NCBI RefSeq assembly: GCF_900112245.1
Contig: NZ_FOYX01000002.1
Coordinates: forward strand, 434,001 to 498,000
Length of the DNA: 64,000 nucleotides
Source: Maribacter stanieri
Lineage (GTDB): Bacteria; Bacteroidota; Bacteroidia; Flavobacteriales; Flavobacteriaceae
Direction: 5' to 3'
A model generated the notes under the pieces. The model did not search any database, was not told the DNA's origin, and saw only the letters and a list, made by a program, of their open reading frames with translations. Shown here piece by piece: positions 1 to 8,940 of this stretch (positions within the stretch are counted from its first letter, which is position 1; each line of letters opens with the position of its first letter). Position numbers and translations under genes: made by a program.

Positions 1-176
1 CCTAGTGCCGGAAAAATTACCCATAGAAAACTTGTTGTATTATAATTGATATATGCCAAAATTGGTATTACGATACAGTATGCCATTAAATTACCATAAA
101 AGCCTTTTATAGCTTGTACTTTTTCTTTTGCCTTTTCGTACTTATAGTTTCTGTCGTTTGTAAAATTTGATTCCAT
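1..176 (-). CDS. 2TM domain protein, 3' part cut by window edge
   Basis: A short reading frame starts at an ATG at 176 and runs off the left edge. Its 58 visible residues (lysine-rich start, then KGFYGNLMAYCIVIPILAYI and NTTSFLWVIFPALG) closely match the C-terminal 2TM region of the kinase encoded at 795-2117. It is therefore a stand-alone paralogue of that two-helix membrane domain. In Flavobacteriaceae such proteins usually sit beside LytS-type kinases and LytTR regulators, so a LytTR gene may lie just outside the window. The function of the 2TM domain is unknown. The start is well supported; the end is not visible. Confidence 0.8.
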   Translation of the reverse strand, partial: MESNFTNDRNYKYEKAKEKVQAIKGFYGNLMAYCIVIPILAYINYNTTSFLWVIFPAL

Positions 177-318
177 TTTTAAAGTTTTAAATGATTACTA
201 TTTTAATTCTATACTTCAAATTTCGGAAGATCATACAGGTTTTGAAAAAATGAAATACCCAGTTGTAATTTTTAATGACTGAATTGTAAAATGTGGTATT
301 TATAGGCGTAAAAAACCT

Positions 319-771
319 TTAAAGCCCATACGATTTCTTTGCACTTTCTATCTGTTGTTCTTCTGTAGTATTAGGATACAGCAGGTACTTAGGTGCTATA
401 ATAGGTTTTGAACTAGTAATCGTAATCTTGGTAATTGTAGCAAATGGAAACTTGCCTTCAGTAAGGTGTAGCAGCATTTTCTCCATCTTAGAGAAGTCTG
501 TAGCTGATTTCTCTATTATTTCAGCCGCGCCTTTAAGCTGGAATCCTTTTTGCTTTAAAATGTCTATAAAACTGATACACACATTTTTATTCGCCCTTAT
601 ATTTTTAACGGTTTGTGGCGAAGCTATATTTGCTACTATAATTGTATCGTCTTCAAAATAACAGAATATCTCTTTGGGTGATACATTGGGCATGTTATTG
701 GCAGAAGATGTTGCCAGCCAACACAATACACTATCGTCTATAGCCGCTTCTATTTCTTTTGTGAGCATCAT
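319..771 (-). CDS. Pyridoxamine 5'-phosphate oxidase-like FMN-binding protein
   Basis: This 150-residue protein has the split beta-barrel layout of the PNPOx-like flavin/deazaflavin/heme-binding superfamily: an N-terminal helix, then WLATSSANNMPNVSPKEI (around residues 18-35) and the typical stretch around residues 47-70 (IIVANIASPQT, VCISFIDI). It lacks a C-terminal PNPOx dimerisation domain, so a vitamin B6 oxidase role is unlikely; general flavin reductase or pyridoxamine-oxidase-related activity is more probable. It lies 23 bp downstream of the kinase gene on the same strand and may be co-transcribed. The substrate cannot be told from the sequence. Confidence 0.82.
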   Translation of the reverse strand: MMLTKEIEAAIDDSVLCWLATSSANNMPNVSPKEIFCYFEDDTIIVANIASPQTVKNIRANKNVCISFIDILKQKGFQLKGAAEIIEKSATDFSKMEKMLLHLTEGKFPFATITKITITSSKPIIAPKYLLYPNTTEEQQIESAKKSYGL

Positions 772-794
772 AGTGTAATTCTTTAAAAATTCAT

Positions 795-2117
795 TTAGAA
801 ATTATCTTTCTCCATGAATTCCTTAATTTTTCTTTCTTCCCAGTCATTACCAAATAACGGATTTAAGCCGTATGCTTTTAAGCCATGGGCAAGTAAACCT
901 ATACCCCAACCAATGGCAGGGAAAATAACCCACACAAAACTGGTAGTTCTATAATTTATAAAGGCAAGCACAGGTATTACAATACAGTATGAGGTTAAGT
1001 TACCGTAGAAGCCTTTAATAAGCTCTACACGCTCTTTAGCTTTCTCGTAGCGCTTGGCACTAATGTGAGAATCTTGTGTTTCTCTAAACGAAATTTCGTT
1101 CATTAACATAGGCAGGCGTACTTTAAACTCTTTGTCCGTTTTAAAGATTTGCATTTCCTTTTTTGTGAGAATGGCATAGCGCTGGCGTATATTCTGCAGC
1201 CCTACCCCACTACTCTTTTTAACCACCTGTTTTTCTTGAAGATTATTAACGACATACAAATAGTCGTTTTCTTCATAAATTCTAATATGTAATGGTTTAG
1301 AAGAAGTTACCACATTGTGTTTCACCGCATTCTCCAATAACAATTGAAGTGACAAGGGTACTATTTTAGTCTCAGGGTTTATAGCTTTATCTGGAATTTC
1401 AAATACGATACTATCCTCAAATCGCATTTTTAATAAGCGCACGTAGGTTCTGGCAAAATTCAATTCTTCATCTACAGAGATAAGATTTTTACTCTTTTGT
1501 TCTAAAACATATCTATATACTTTAGAGAGGGATGTAGTGAATTTCTGCGCCTGTAACGGGTCTTCTTCTATTAAACTCGTTAGCACATTTAAACTATTAA
1601 AAAGAAAATGTGGGTCTAGCTGATTCTTTAAAGCATCAAACTTTGCAGATGCAGAACCAGCAATTATCTTTTGCTCCTGTACCTTCGTATCTTGTAATGC
1701 TTTGTAAAAATAAAATGCATGTAGAAACAGTGATACTATAAGGGTAATCCCTAAAGCAATGATGTAGTATTCTGATTTTTCAGTTGCTAAGAATTTACTA
1801 AAATCTTTGCCAAATAATATAACTTCCGTAAACCATCTTACAACACCAAAAGCCATTACCGTTAATATAACCGAACCTATGGCTCCATACCACAAACGTT
1901 TTCTAGTCTGCTTCTCCCAACTATATATTTTTGATATATACTCGTTATAGTATGCGTTTACACAGGTAAGTACAAAAGAATAAATAAAGCTTACCCCTGC
2001 AAATTGCAGCTCTCTATATAACGTGATATTCTCCCAATCTGAAAAAAGTAAGCGAACAACTACCATAACCACCGTAATGATGATACTTGCCCTAAAAACT
2101 TTGAAAAAACTACCCAT
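795..2117 (-). CDS. LytS/YpdA-type sensor histidine kinase with C-terminal 2TM domain
   Basis: The protein has 440 residues. The N-terminal half carries four hydrophobic segments (about 9-25, 38-54, 78-92, 117-137). A His_kinase (PF06580-type) region follows, with the phospho-acceptor motif NQLDPHFLFNSLNVLTSL; H170 is the predicted phosphorylated histidine. The ATPase part has the N box (LLLENAVKHNV, about 260-270) and a G box (SSGVGLQNIRQRY). Residues about 355-440 form an extra 2TM domain with two membrane segments, an accessory known from flavobacterial kinases and here also encoded as a separate protein at the left edge. The partner should be a LytTR response regulator, which is not in the visible flank. 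It is probably the first gene of an operon with the flavin-fold protein. Confidence 0.9.
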   Translation of the reverse strand: MGSFFKVFRASIIITVVMVVVRLLFSDWENITLYRELQFAGVSFIYSFVLTCVNAYYNEYISKIYSWEKQTRKRLWYGAIGSVILTVMAFGVVRWFTEVILFGKDFSKFLATEKSEYYIIALGITLIVSLFLHAFYFYKALQDTKVQEQKIIAGSASAKFDALKNQLDPHFLFNSLNVLTSLIEEDPLQAQKFTTSLSKVYRYVLEQKSKNLISVDEELNFARTYVRLLKMRFEDSIVFEIPDKAINPETKIVPLSLQLLLENAVKHNVVTSSKPLHIRIYEENDYLYVVNNLQEKQVVKKSSGVGLQNIRQRYAILTKKEMQIFKTDKEFKVRLPMLMNEISFRETQDSHISAKRYEKAKERVELIKGFYGNLTSYCIVIPVLAFINYRTTSFVWVIFPAIGWGIGLLAHGLKAYGLNPLFGNDWEERKIKEFMEKDNF

Positions 2118-2237
2118 ATGCTTAAAGCTATTATTAATTGCTTTCTATTCTTTAAAATTAGGGATTTCCTTTTAGAACTATATGTTCTCTACATAGGGTA
2201 TCCACTTATTTGACAAACTTGGTAGTTTTAGCACTGA

Positions 2238-2286
2238 AATAAAAAAATTACAGTCCGAAATGTCAATAAAGACATCCGAACTGTAA
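2238..2286 (-). terminator. Rho-independent terminator of the sugar-oxidation operon
   Basis: An imperfect inverted repeat pairs 2248-2264 (ttacagtccgaaatgtc) with 2271-2286 (gacatccgaactgtaa) around a six-base loop. On the minus strand it is followed by a T run (the A-rich stretch at 2238-2247). It lies 30 bp beyond the stop of the Gfo/Idh gene, the last gene of the minus-strand operon. Confidence 0.75.
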
Positions 2287-2315
2287 TTCACAGTATATAA
2301 AAGATTGGTTGGTTT

Positions 2316-3446
2316 TTATTTTGAAAAAGTAAACTCCGGCAATTTTATTATCTCACCACCCTTAAGGGCGGACTCATGAGATAAAATACCCACACATGTA
2401 ATATTTGCAGATTGCTTCGCATTTGGGTAGGGAGACGTACCATTTATCAAACCATCTACGAAGGCATGTACCAAATGTGGGTGTGACCCACCGTGACCAG
2501 CACCTTGGGTAAATGATAAATGTTGATTATCACCTTCATCGTATACTCCTTGCGTTGTAAACGGTTGAATTTCTTTTGGTAATAACTTCGCAAAATCTGG
2601 ACTCTCAACTTCTTCTGGAATTTCTGGTTCTGGTTTCTTCGCCGTATGAACTACTAACGGCATACCTTCTATCAATGGCCACTCTACCGACTTTTTTGAA
2701 CCGTACACTTCAAAACTTTCTCTGTACTGTCGGGCAACATCAAAAAGTGAACGATATACTTGCGCGCTCAAATCTGAATTTCTGAATTTGATATGTGTAG
2801 TTTCTACAGCATAAGGTGAGTTGTATTCCTTAATCAATTCTTCACGTATGGTACCCGAACCAAAACACGAAACATATTCCGCTTCATCTCTTGTTAAACC
2901 AAGTACAGGACAAACACAATGTGTTGCATAATGCATTGGTGGCAAACCAGGCCAGTAATTTGGCCATCCGTCCATATCTTGCTGATGGCTTGCCTTTAAA
3001 AATTGAACCTTGCCCAATTCTCCATTATCGTATAGTTCTTTCATATACAAGAATTCTCTTGCATACACGACCGTCTCCATCATCATATAGGTGAGTCCTG
3101 TACTTTCGGTAAGTTCTACAATTTGTCTGCATTCCTCTACCGTTGTTGCCATTGGTACGGTACACGCAACATGTTTACCTGCTTTTAAAGCTTGTATCGA
3201 TTGCTCGCCATGGTTAGGAATCGGGGTATTGATATGAACTGCATCAATTGTATCATCTTTCAATAACTCCTCATACGATGTATATCTTTTTGCAATACTG
3301 AACGCATCCGCAATTTCATTTAATTTTTCTTCGTTACGTTGGCAAACCGCAACCAATTCTGCATTGGGATGCTTTTTATATATAGGAATGAACTCTGCTC
3401 CAAAACCGAGTCCTACAATGGCTATTCTTATTTTCTTCTCGCTCAT
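2316..3446 (-). CDS. Gfo/Idh/MocA family oxidoreductase
   Basis: A cytosolic NAD(P)-dependent sugar dehydrogenase of 376 residues. The Rossmann motif VGLGFGAEFIP is at residues 11-21. The usual family motif near residues 93-97 is seen as AGKHVACTVPM, where the second lysine of the common EKP motif is replaced (TVP). The C-terminal alpha/beta domain is present, with a His-rich stretch (QHLSFTQGAGHGGSHPHLVHAF) that could bind metal or substrate. The gene is last of three on the minus strand, 10 bp after the epimerase, so it should act on the same sugar pathway, for example on 3-keto sugars or inositol-like substrates. The EKP deviation means a canonical dehydrogenase mechanism is not certain. 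Confidence 0.9.
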   Translation of the reverse strand: MSEKKIRIAIVGLGFGAEFIPIYKKHPNAELVAVCQRNEEKLNEIADAFSIAKRYTSYEELLKDDTIDAVHINTPIPNHGEQSIQALKAGKHVACTVPMATTVEECRQIVELTESTGLTYMMMETVVYAREFLYMKELYDNGELGKVQFLKASHQQDMDGWPNYWPGLPPMHYATHCVCPVLGLTRDEAEYVSCFGSGTIREELIKEYNSPYAVETTHIKFRNSDLSAQVYRSLFDVARQYRESFEVYGSKKSVEWPLIEGMPLVVHTAKKPEPEIPEEVESPDFAKLLPKEIQPFTTQGVYDEGDNQHLSFTQGAGHGGSHPHLVHAFVDGLINGTSPYPNAKQSANITCVGILSHESALKGGEIIKLPEFTFSK

Positions 3447-3456
3447 TATGTACGTC

Positions 3457-4317
3457 TTAATCGTTAAACGTTTGTTTTAAAAATTCTAATCCTTGCCTGG
3501 CAAATTCATCTTGACTTTTAGCCATGGTTTTCCATATACAAACAGCGGCTGCCAATTCTTTAATTTCTGGCGTAAAACTCTCTATAACCAATCCGCCACT
3601 GTAGTTGATATCAGATAATCCTAATTTAAAATCGTTCCAAGGTGTAAGTCCGGTACCAGGCACTCCCCTATGGTTTTCAGATACTTGAACATGAATTAAT
3701 TTATCTCCTACAGTATTTAAAGCTTCCCTAATATTTCTTTCTTCAATTGTCATGTGAAAACTATCCAATAATACCCGAGCCGATGAATGATTGATATCGG
3801 TAACCAATTGCATAATATCATCAACATTATTGACCATGTCAGATTCAAACCTGTTTAAAGGTTCTAATGCAATTGCAAGGTCATGGCCATCTGCCATTAT
3901 ACATACTTTATGCAAGTTGGTCACAGCCATATCCCATTCTATTTTTCGTTGCTCAGGTGGCACCATACGTGCTTTACCCACCGCAGAATACATTGGTCCG
4001 GCAAAAAAATCTACTTCTAGAATATTACATAGTTCAAAACATTCCTCTAAATAATCGAAACACTGCCGGTGTACTTTAGGGTCTTCATGAGTTAAATCTT
4101 TTGTAGGACCGAATGCACCACATACCGAAGCTTTAAGACCATTGTCTAAAAGGGCTTTTTTAACTTCTTTTGCATCTATAATATGAGTGTCTTCTACAGG
4201 AATTTCAACAAGGTCATATCCTAGCTCCTTGATTTTCGGAAAAAGCTTGGTACTACTTGTAGAAAAAGGCGATTGCCATAACCACGTACTGACCCCAAAA
4301 TCTATCTTATTTTTCAT
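3457..4317 (-). CDS. Sugar phosphate isomerase/epimerase (xylose isomerase-like TIM barrel)
   Basis: This 286-residue protein matches the AP_endonuc_2/xylose isomerase-like TIM barrel family related to D-psicose/D-tagatose 3-epimerases. Supporting stretches are an N-terminal GVSTWLW, LVEIPVED (about residues 36-43), ALEPLNRFESD with a candidate metal-binding glutamate (near residue 151), VLLDSFHMTIEE (Asp and His ligands) and LIHVQVSENHRGVPGTG. The enzyme is cytosolic and probably interconverts keto sugars. It sits between the ThuA/PVC gene (26 bp) and the Gfo/Idh gene (10 bp), an arrangement that recurs in Bacteroidetes and Planctomycetes sugar-oxidation loci. The exact substrate is unknown. 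Confidence 0.88.
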   Translation of the reverse strand: MKNKIDFGVSTWLWQSPFSTSSTKLFPKIKELGYDLVEIPVEDTHIIDAKEVKKALLDNGLKASVCGAFGPTKDLTHEDPKVHRQCFDYLEECFELCNILEVDFFAGPMYSAVGKARMVPPEQRKIEWDMAVTNLHKVCIMADGHDLAIALEPLNRFESDMVNNVDDIMQLVTDINHSSARVLLDSFHMTIEERNIREALNTVGDKLIHVQVSENHRGVPGTGLTPWNDFKLGLSDINYSGGLVIESFTPEIKELAAAVCIWKTMAKSQDEFARQGLEFLKQTFND

Positions 4318-4343
4318 TTCCTTTTGTGCTAACTATTCGCTAT

Positions 4344-7300
4344 TTATTTTACAATCATCACCCCTTGCATAATTCTCCAGTGTCCCGGAAACGTACATAT
4401 AAATGGATATTCACCCGGAGTTGTTGGTGCTTTAAATTTCAACGAATAGGTTTCATCGGGATTTAAAATTGGTGTCGCAAAAAGTACATCGCTCATTTGA
4501 GGTACATAATTAAGCTCTGCTGCATTAGGGTCGGCTGCCATTTTATCGGCTGCCGCACCTACAATTTCCTTTTTACCTGGTTTGGTGATTACCAAATTGT
4601 GCTGCATAAAATCTGGATTCTCTAATACCAATGCTACCTGTTCACCTGCTTTCACCTCAAACTTGGTGACATCGAATTTCATTTCGTTGGTGATCGTTTT
4701 AATCGTAATGACTTTTGCATTGATAACTTCTTCTGAACCTTCTGCCGTTAATGCTTCTGCATCTGCACCGTAATATTTCATTAAAAGTGTGGCTAAATCA
4801 GCATTAGAATAGGTTTTAGCTTCTTGATCCGAATAGTTTTTTTCTACCTTATATTTCCATTGTCCATGTATTCTAACCAAATCTTCACCAGCCTTTACAT
4901 ACAATTGCCAAAAATTTCCATAAAGTCCGCCCTTATCACCATCATCCTCAACCCTAACAGCAATGGTATTTTTACCTGCCCTTAAAACTCCTTCAGGAAT
5001 ATCATAGGTTCTGTTAGAACTGAAACTGGATGCCATGCCACCTACTTCTACTCCATTCACATAGGTAATATCAGAATCATCAATAGGCCCCAAGGATAAA
5101 ATATTGGCTTTTTTCGCCATGCCTACAGGTATCATCACTTCTTTTCTAAACCAGATAACACCATCAACATCTAACCCAGCATCTTCTATATATTGTGGTA
5201 TTTCCATGGTTTCCCAACTGCTATCATCAAAAGATGCCGCACTAAAATCGCTCACCTCTTCGGATGGTTTTTTATAATCGGGATTAGCGGCCGTAAAAGC
5301 ATTTAAGAATCCCTTCACATGTTTTGCAGATGCAGCGTATAATGCCTTGTATAACCATAAGTCATTAATTACCGCCTCGTTCTCACCAAGGTCATGAAGT
5401 AATGAGCCTACTTTTTGTGAAGACGGTCTTTCGGCAAAATATATTAATGCTGATAATTGCACATTTGGATCACGGTCATTTAAGGTATTCGCTTTAAATA
5501 ACGCATCATCGCTTTCATCATTTCGTGGTAGCATTTGTATTGCCGCTTTACGAACTGCCGAGGCTTTATGAAACAATGCTCCTTTTACTACCCCTAATGC
5601 ATTACTATCGGTTTTTAAAGCTCCTAAACCTTCAATAGTCCATAATGCATGCAATGCTGCATTGTTCAAGCCCTTATCATCTACCTGTTTTTTATTGACC
5701 AGTTTGTATAAGTCATTCAATATATCTGTATCACCACGTTCAACCAATAAACGTTGTGCCGTTAGCCTCCAAAACTGATTATCGCTACTTAATGCTTCAA
5801 TTAATGCTTCTGGATCCTCTTTAGATAATTGTTGCACTTCATAGGTATAATCATACTTAGGTACGATACGCCATATTCTACCATGCCCTTTATCACGTAA
5901 GGGGTTTACATAGGCATTACCTTCTCCATTTTCAGCATCGTAACCACCTCTATCTTTATTAGGGGTCGGATTATGTTGCACTATAAAATTATACCAATCT
6001 GCTACCCAAACGGCACCATCTGGTCCTGTTTTGGCATCCACTGGTGAGCTCCACTCATCAGAAGAGGCAAAAAGATTACCTGCATCTTCCTCTACATATC
6101 CGGCGCCATCTTTTAGTATTCTTGCCTGATGCACTACGCCACCTGTTGGTTCACACACGAAGGCAATACTATTCCAGTACTCACTAGGATAAGCTCTTGC
6201 GGTGTAAAAATGATGCCCTGCCGCAGCAGTGAATCCGCCAAAAACATCTACCTGGCGAACATTGGGTGTAATAGGTTGCATGTAGTAATGTCCGTCAATT
6301 TTGGCACTACCGTCTTTTCCTATTCCTTCTACATGATTAAACGTTGCATTGGGGATACCCACAAAAACACTATGCGTATTATTGGCCGTAGAGGCGAAAA
6401 TGGAATTATCTTCTGTCAATCCTAATCCCCAAGTATTGTTACTCGTATTTGTTAAAACTTCAAATGTTTTACGCTTCGGATTGAATCTATATACATTCTG
6501 ATTAAATTTAAAGCCTTGACCAAAAATTTCTCCTTCAAAGCCGGAATAGCCAACGACTCCATACAAATTGTTATCGATACCATACTGTAAGTTCGACGGA
6601 CCAGCATGTGTATCAAACGTACCCCATCCATCAATAAGAACCTCTTTTACATCTGCCTTATCATCACCATCGGTATCTTTCAGAAAAATAAAGTGTGGTG
6701 CTTGAGAAACTACGATACCGCCATCATAAAAAGCGAAACTTGTAGGTATATTCAATTTATCTGCAAAGACAGTTACCTTATCAGCCTTGCCATCACCATC
6801 TGTATCTTCTAAAATTTTTACCTTATCATCACCAATACTATTATCATTACGTACCGTATTGGGGTAATCTACCGTTTCAATAACCCAAAGCCTACCTTTT
6901 TCATCCCAGTTCATAGCAATAGGATTAATAATATCGGGCTCAGATGCAAATAATTCTACGTCAAAACCTGCAGGCACTTGTATCAATTTTTTCGATGCTT
7001 CTGGTGATAATGGCAATTGGTATTTTGGTGCCGGATCACGCTGCTCGTAATTAGGTATATTCGCACGCTCCTCATATGCAAGGGTCGGCATATCTACCAT
7101 AAATGCTTCCCAATTCTTTTTTGCGTTATCATCTACTGCCCAAAGAATCCCTGCTTTCACCAATTCTTGAAATCCTTTGTTCTCCCACGTACGCTCATCG
7201 TGTCCATATGCAGTATAGAACACTTTTCCTTCGCCAAGCTGCTTCACCCAAGTCCAAGGTTCACGTTGGTCTCCCTCAACACGTTCCATTAATACGATAA

Positions 7301-7838
7301 TGTCATCAGCTATTTTATCATGCACATAGGTTTCGTCCCATGTTTCAAAAGGTTTTAAATTTTTAGTTATTGGATGTTCTTTATTCGTGATTTTTGCCGT
7401 GAACGTACCCGTTTCGTGACTCATGAACTGTGCACCTACTAAATCGATATATGCTGGGGAATTCTTAAAACAAAAACTTGCGGAATGAATAGGGATAAAC
7501 GCTTTACCGGTTTCCACAAAATTCAATAACGCTTTTTCTTCAGCCTTACCTATTTCTTCGTGATTAGCATAAACGATGAGTCCGTCGTACTTACTTAAAT
7601 TTTCGGAATTTAAATCGGATGGATTTTCGGTATACGTAATATTGATGCCATCTTTTGTTAGTGCAGATGCCAAAATAGGAAAATAGGCACGTGAATTATG
7701 GTGCTCTATTTCGTGCCCCAAAAACAATAGTTCTATTCTGCGAGGAGTATCATCAACATGTTCTTTTTTAACTGGCGAACATGCCGCAAAGAGGAATAGC
7801 AAAAAGACTATTTGTAATGATGCGAAGTTGGTTTTCAT
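4344..7838 (-). CDS. ThuA–PVC-type dehydrogenase–HEAT–cupredoxin fusion lipoprotein
   Basis: A 1164-residue envelope protein with a lipoprotein signal (LFAAC lipobox, Cys about residue 20). Domains in order are: ThuA-like (about 35-240); a PVC-type membrane-bound dehydrogenase beta-propeller (about 285-660, opening with VPAGFDVELFASEPDIINP); HEAT-like helices (about 665-850); a galactose-binding-like sandwich (about 890-1010, DDSSWETMEIPQ); and a C-terminal azurin/auracyanin-like cupredoxin (about 1040-1164). Type 1 copper ligands are visible: H1080 (MQHN) and C1148, H1153, M1157 with azurin spacing. Related PVC proteins often end in cytochrome c; here no CxxCH is seen and the cupredoxin takes that place. 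It likely oxidises a sugar or glycoside in the envelope and passes electrons to the copper. It is first in a three-gene operon and is divergent from an AraC regulator. Confidence 0.9.
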   Translation of the reverse strand: MKTNFASLQIVFLLFLFAACSPVKKEHVDDTPRRIELLFLGHEIEHHNSRAYFPILASALTKDGINITYTENPSDLNSENLSKYDGLIVYANHEEIGKAEEKALLNFVETGKAFIPIHSASFCFKNSPAYIDLVGAQFMSHETGTFTAKITNKEHPITKNLKPFETWDETYVHDKIADDIIVLMERVEGDQREPWTWVKQLGEGKVFYTAYGHDERTWENKGFQELVKAGILWAVDDNAKKNWEAFMVDMPTLAYEERANIPNYEQRDPAPKYQLPLSPEASKKLIQVPAGFDVELFASEPDIINPIAMNWDEKGRLWVIETVDYPNTVRNDNSIGDDKVKILEDTDGDGKADKVTVFADKLNIPTSFAFYDGGIVVSQAPHFIFLKDTDGDDKADVKEVLIDGWGTFDTHAGPSNLQYGIDNNLYGVVGYSGFEGEIFGQGFKFNQNVYRFNPKRKTFEVLTNTSNNTWGLGLTEDNSIFASTANNTHSVFVGIPNATFNHVEGIGKDGSAKIDGHYYMQPITPNVRQVDVFGGFTAAAGHHFYTARAYPSEYWNSIAFVCEPTGGVVHQARILKDGAGYVEEDAGNLFASSDEWSSPVDAKTGPDGAVWVADWYNFIVQHNPTPNKDRGGYDAENGEGNAYVNPLRDKGHGRIWRIVPKYDYTYEVQQLSKEDPEALIEALSSDNQFWRLTAQRLLVERGDTDILNDLYKLVNKKQVDDKGLNNAALHALWTIEGLGALKTDSNALGVVKGALFHKASAVRKAAIQMLPRNDESDDALFKANTLNDRDPNVQLSALIYFAERPSSQKVGSLLHDLGENEAVINDLWLYKALYAASAKHVKGFLNAFTAANPDYKKPSEEVSDFSAASFDDSSWETMEIPQYIEDAGLDVDGVIWFRKEVMIPVGMAKKANILSLGPIDDSDITYVNGVEVGGMASSFSSNRTYDIPEGVLRAGKNTIAVRVEDDGDKGGLYGNFWQLYVKAGEDLVRIHGQWKYKVEKNYSDQEAKTYSNADLATLLMKYYGADAEALTAEGSEEVINAKVITIKTITNEMKFDVTKFEVKAGEQVALVLENPDFMQHNLVITKPGKKEIVGAAADKMAADPNAAELNYVPQMSDVLFATPILNPDETYSLKFKAPTTPGEYPFICTFPGHWRIMQGVMIVK

Positions 7839-8010
7839 AAAGAGCGTTGTTTTGTTCTCTCAATATTACATAAAATAGCAGGGTATAAATCACTCTTATT
7901 TACCACATACTGACTGTATTATATCATTTGATTTCATTTAACTCCATTTTATTGATAAATTAGTATACAATTATAAGTTTTCCCTTCAGCTAAAATGATA
8001 TTCGACCACA
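7839..8010. promoter_or_regulatory. Divergent control region between the ThuA/PVC operon and araC-type gene
   Basis: These 172 bases separate two divergent starts and must carry both promoters. The stretch is very AT-rich. No exact TAnnTTTG element was found on either strand, so promoter positions are not assigned. The location makes it the natural binding site for the AraC-type regulator; this is inference from layout only. Confidence 0.45.
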
Positions 8011-8880
8011 ATGAAATCTGCTCTTCAAAAATCGCCAATACCAGAATCAAAAGCCTATTTAGCGCGCACTTTAAACGAGCCGGTTTTTGATCCACATTGG
8101 CATTTTCATTCAGAGTATCAATTATTTCTTGTTTTAAACGGTAGTGGCACTCGCTTTATTGGTGATAGCGTAAAGCCCTATAAAGCAGGAGATATAACAT
8201 TTACGGGACCTAATTTACCCCACCTGTGGCGTAGTGAACATGCACATGAACAAGAACAGAATATTGCATGGTCTGAAGGGGTCGTTATCTATTTTCACGA
8301 GAATTTTTTAGGTGATAACCTATTACAGACCGATGAGGCTATACGACTACGACAGGTATTTCATAAAAGTTTACGAGGTATTGAATTTACTAACAAAACT
8401 GCTGAAACCCTTCAACAATTAATGCTAGAATTAATTCAAATGGATGGTTTTGAAGGTATTCTACACCTACTTAAAATTTTAGATTTTATCAGCCAAACAA
8501 AGGAGTATGCAATTTTAGCTAGTCCGGGGTATACCAATACCTTGCGTGAAGCAGATACGCAACGTATGTTCAGTGTATATGCTTATGTAATGAAAAACTT
8601 TAAACGAAAAATAGCTTTGGCAGAATTGGCAGATTTAACCAATATGACGCCCACATCTTTTAGTAGGTATTTTAAAATACATGCCAATAAATCGTTCTCA
8701 GAATTTGTGAGTGAAATACGTATAGGCCATGCCTGTAAATTGCTGATTGAACAAAAAATGAATGTTTCACAAGCCTGCTACCAGAGTGGTTTTCAGACTC
8801 TTTCTAACTTCAATAAACAATTTAAAGCCATTACTAATCGTACACCTTTAGCTTACAAGAAGGAATATGAGGTGTATTAA
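8011..8880 (+). CDS. AraC family transcriptional regulator (cupin sensor)
   Basis: This 289-residue cytosolic regulator has an N-terminal cupin-like ligand-binding domain (about 20-110, including FDPHWHFHSEYQLFLVLNG and the turn YKAGDITFTGPNLPHLW) and a C-terminal AraC double helix-turn-helix (about 190-285, with IALAELADLTNMTPTSFSRY and ACYQSGFQTLSNFNKQFK). It is transcribed away from the ThuA/PVC, epimerase and Gfo/Idh operon across a 172-bp gap, so it probably regulates that operon in response to a sugar. Family membership is clear; the ligand is not known. Confidence 0.92.
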   Translation: MKSALQKSPIPESKAYLARTLNEPVFDPHWHFHSEYQLFLVLNGSGTRFIGDSVKPYKAGDITFTGPNLPHLWRSEHAHEQEQNIAWSEGVVIYFHENFLGDNLLQTDEAIRLRQVFHKSLRGIEFTNKTAETLQQLMLELIQMDGFEGILHLLKILDFISQTKEYAILASPGYTNTLREADTQRMFSVYAYVMKNFKRKIALAELADLTNMTPTSFSRYFKIHANKSFSEFVSEIRIGHACKLLIEQKMNVSQACYQSGFQTLSNFNKQFKAITNRTPLAYKKEYEVY

Positions 8881-8940
8881 TGTTTTTAAAGAAATACAAT
8901 TCGATTTCTATTTCATTAAATTGCTTCTAAAATAGATTTA

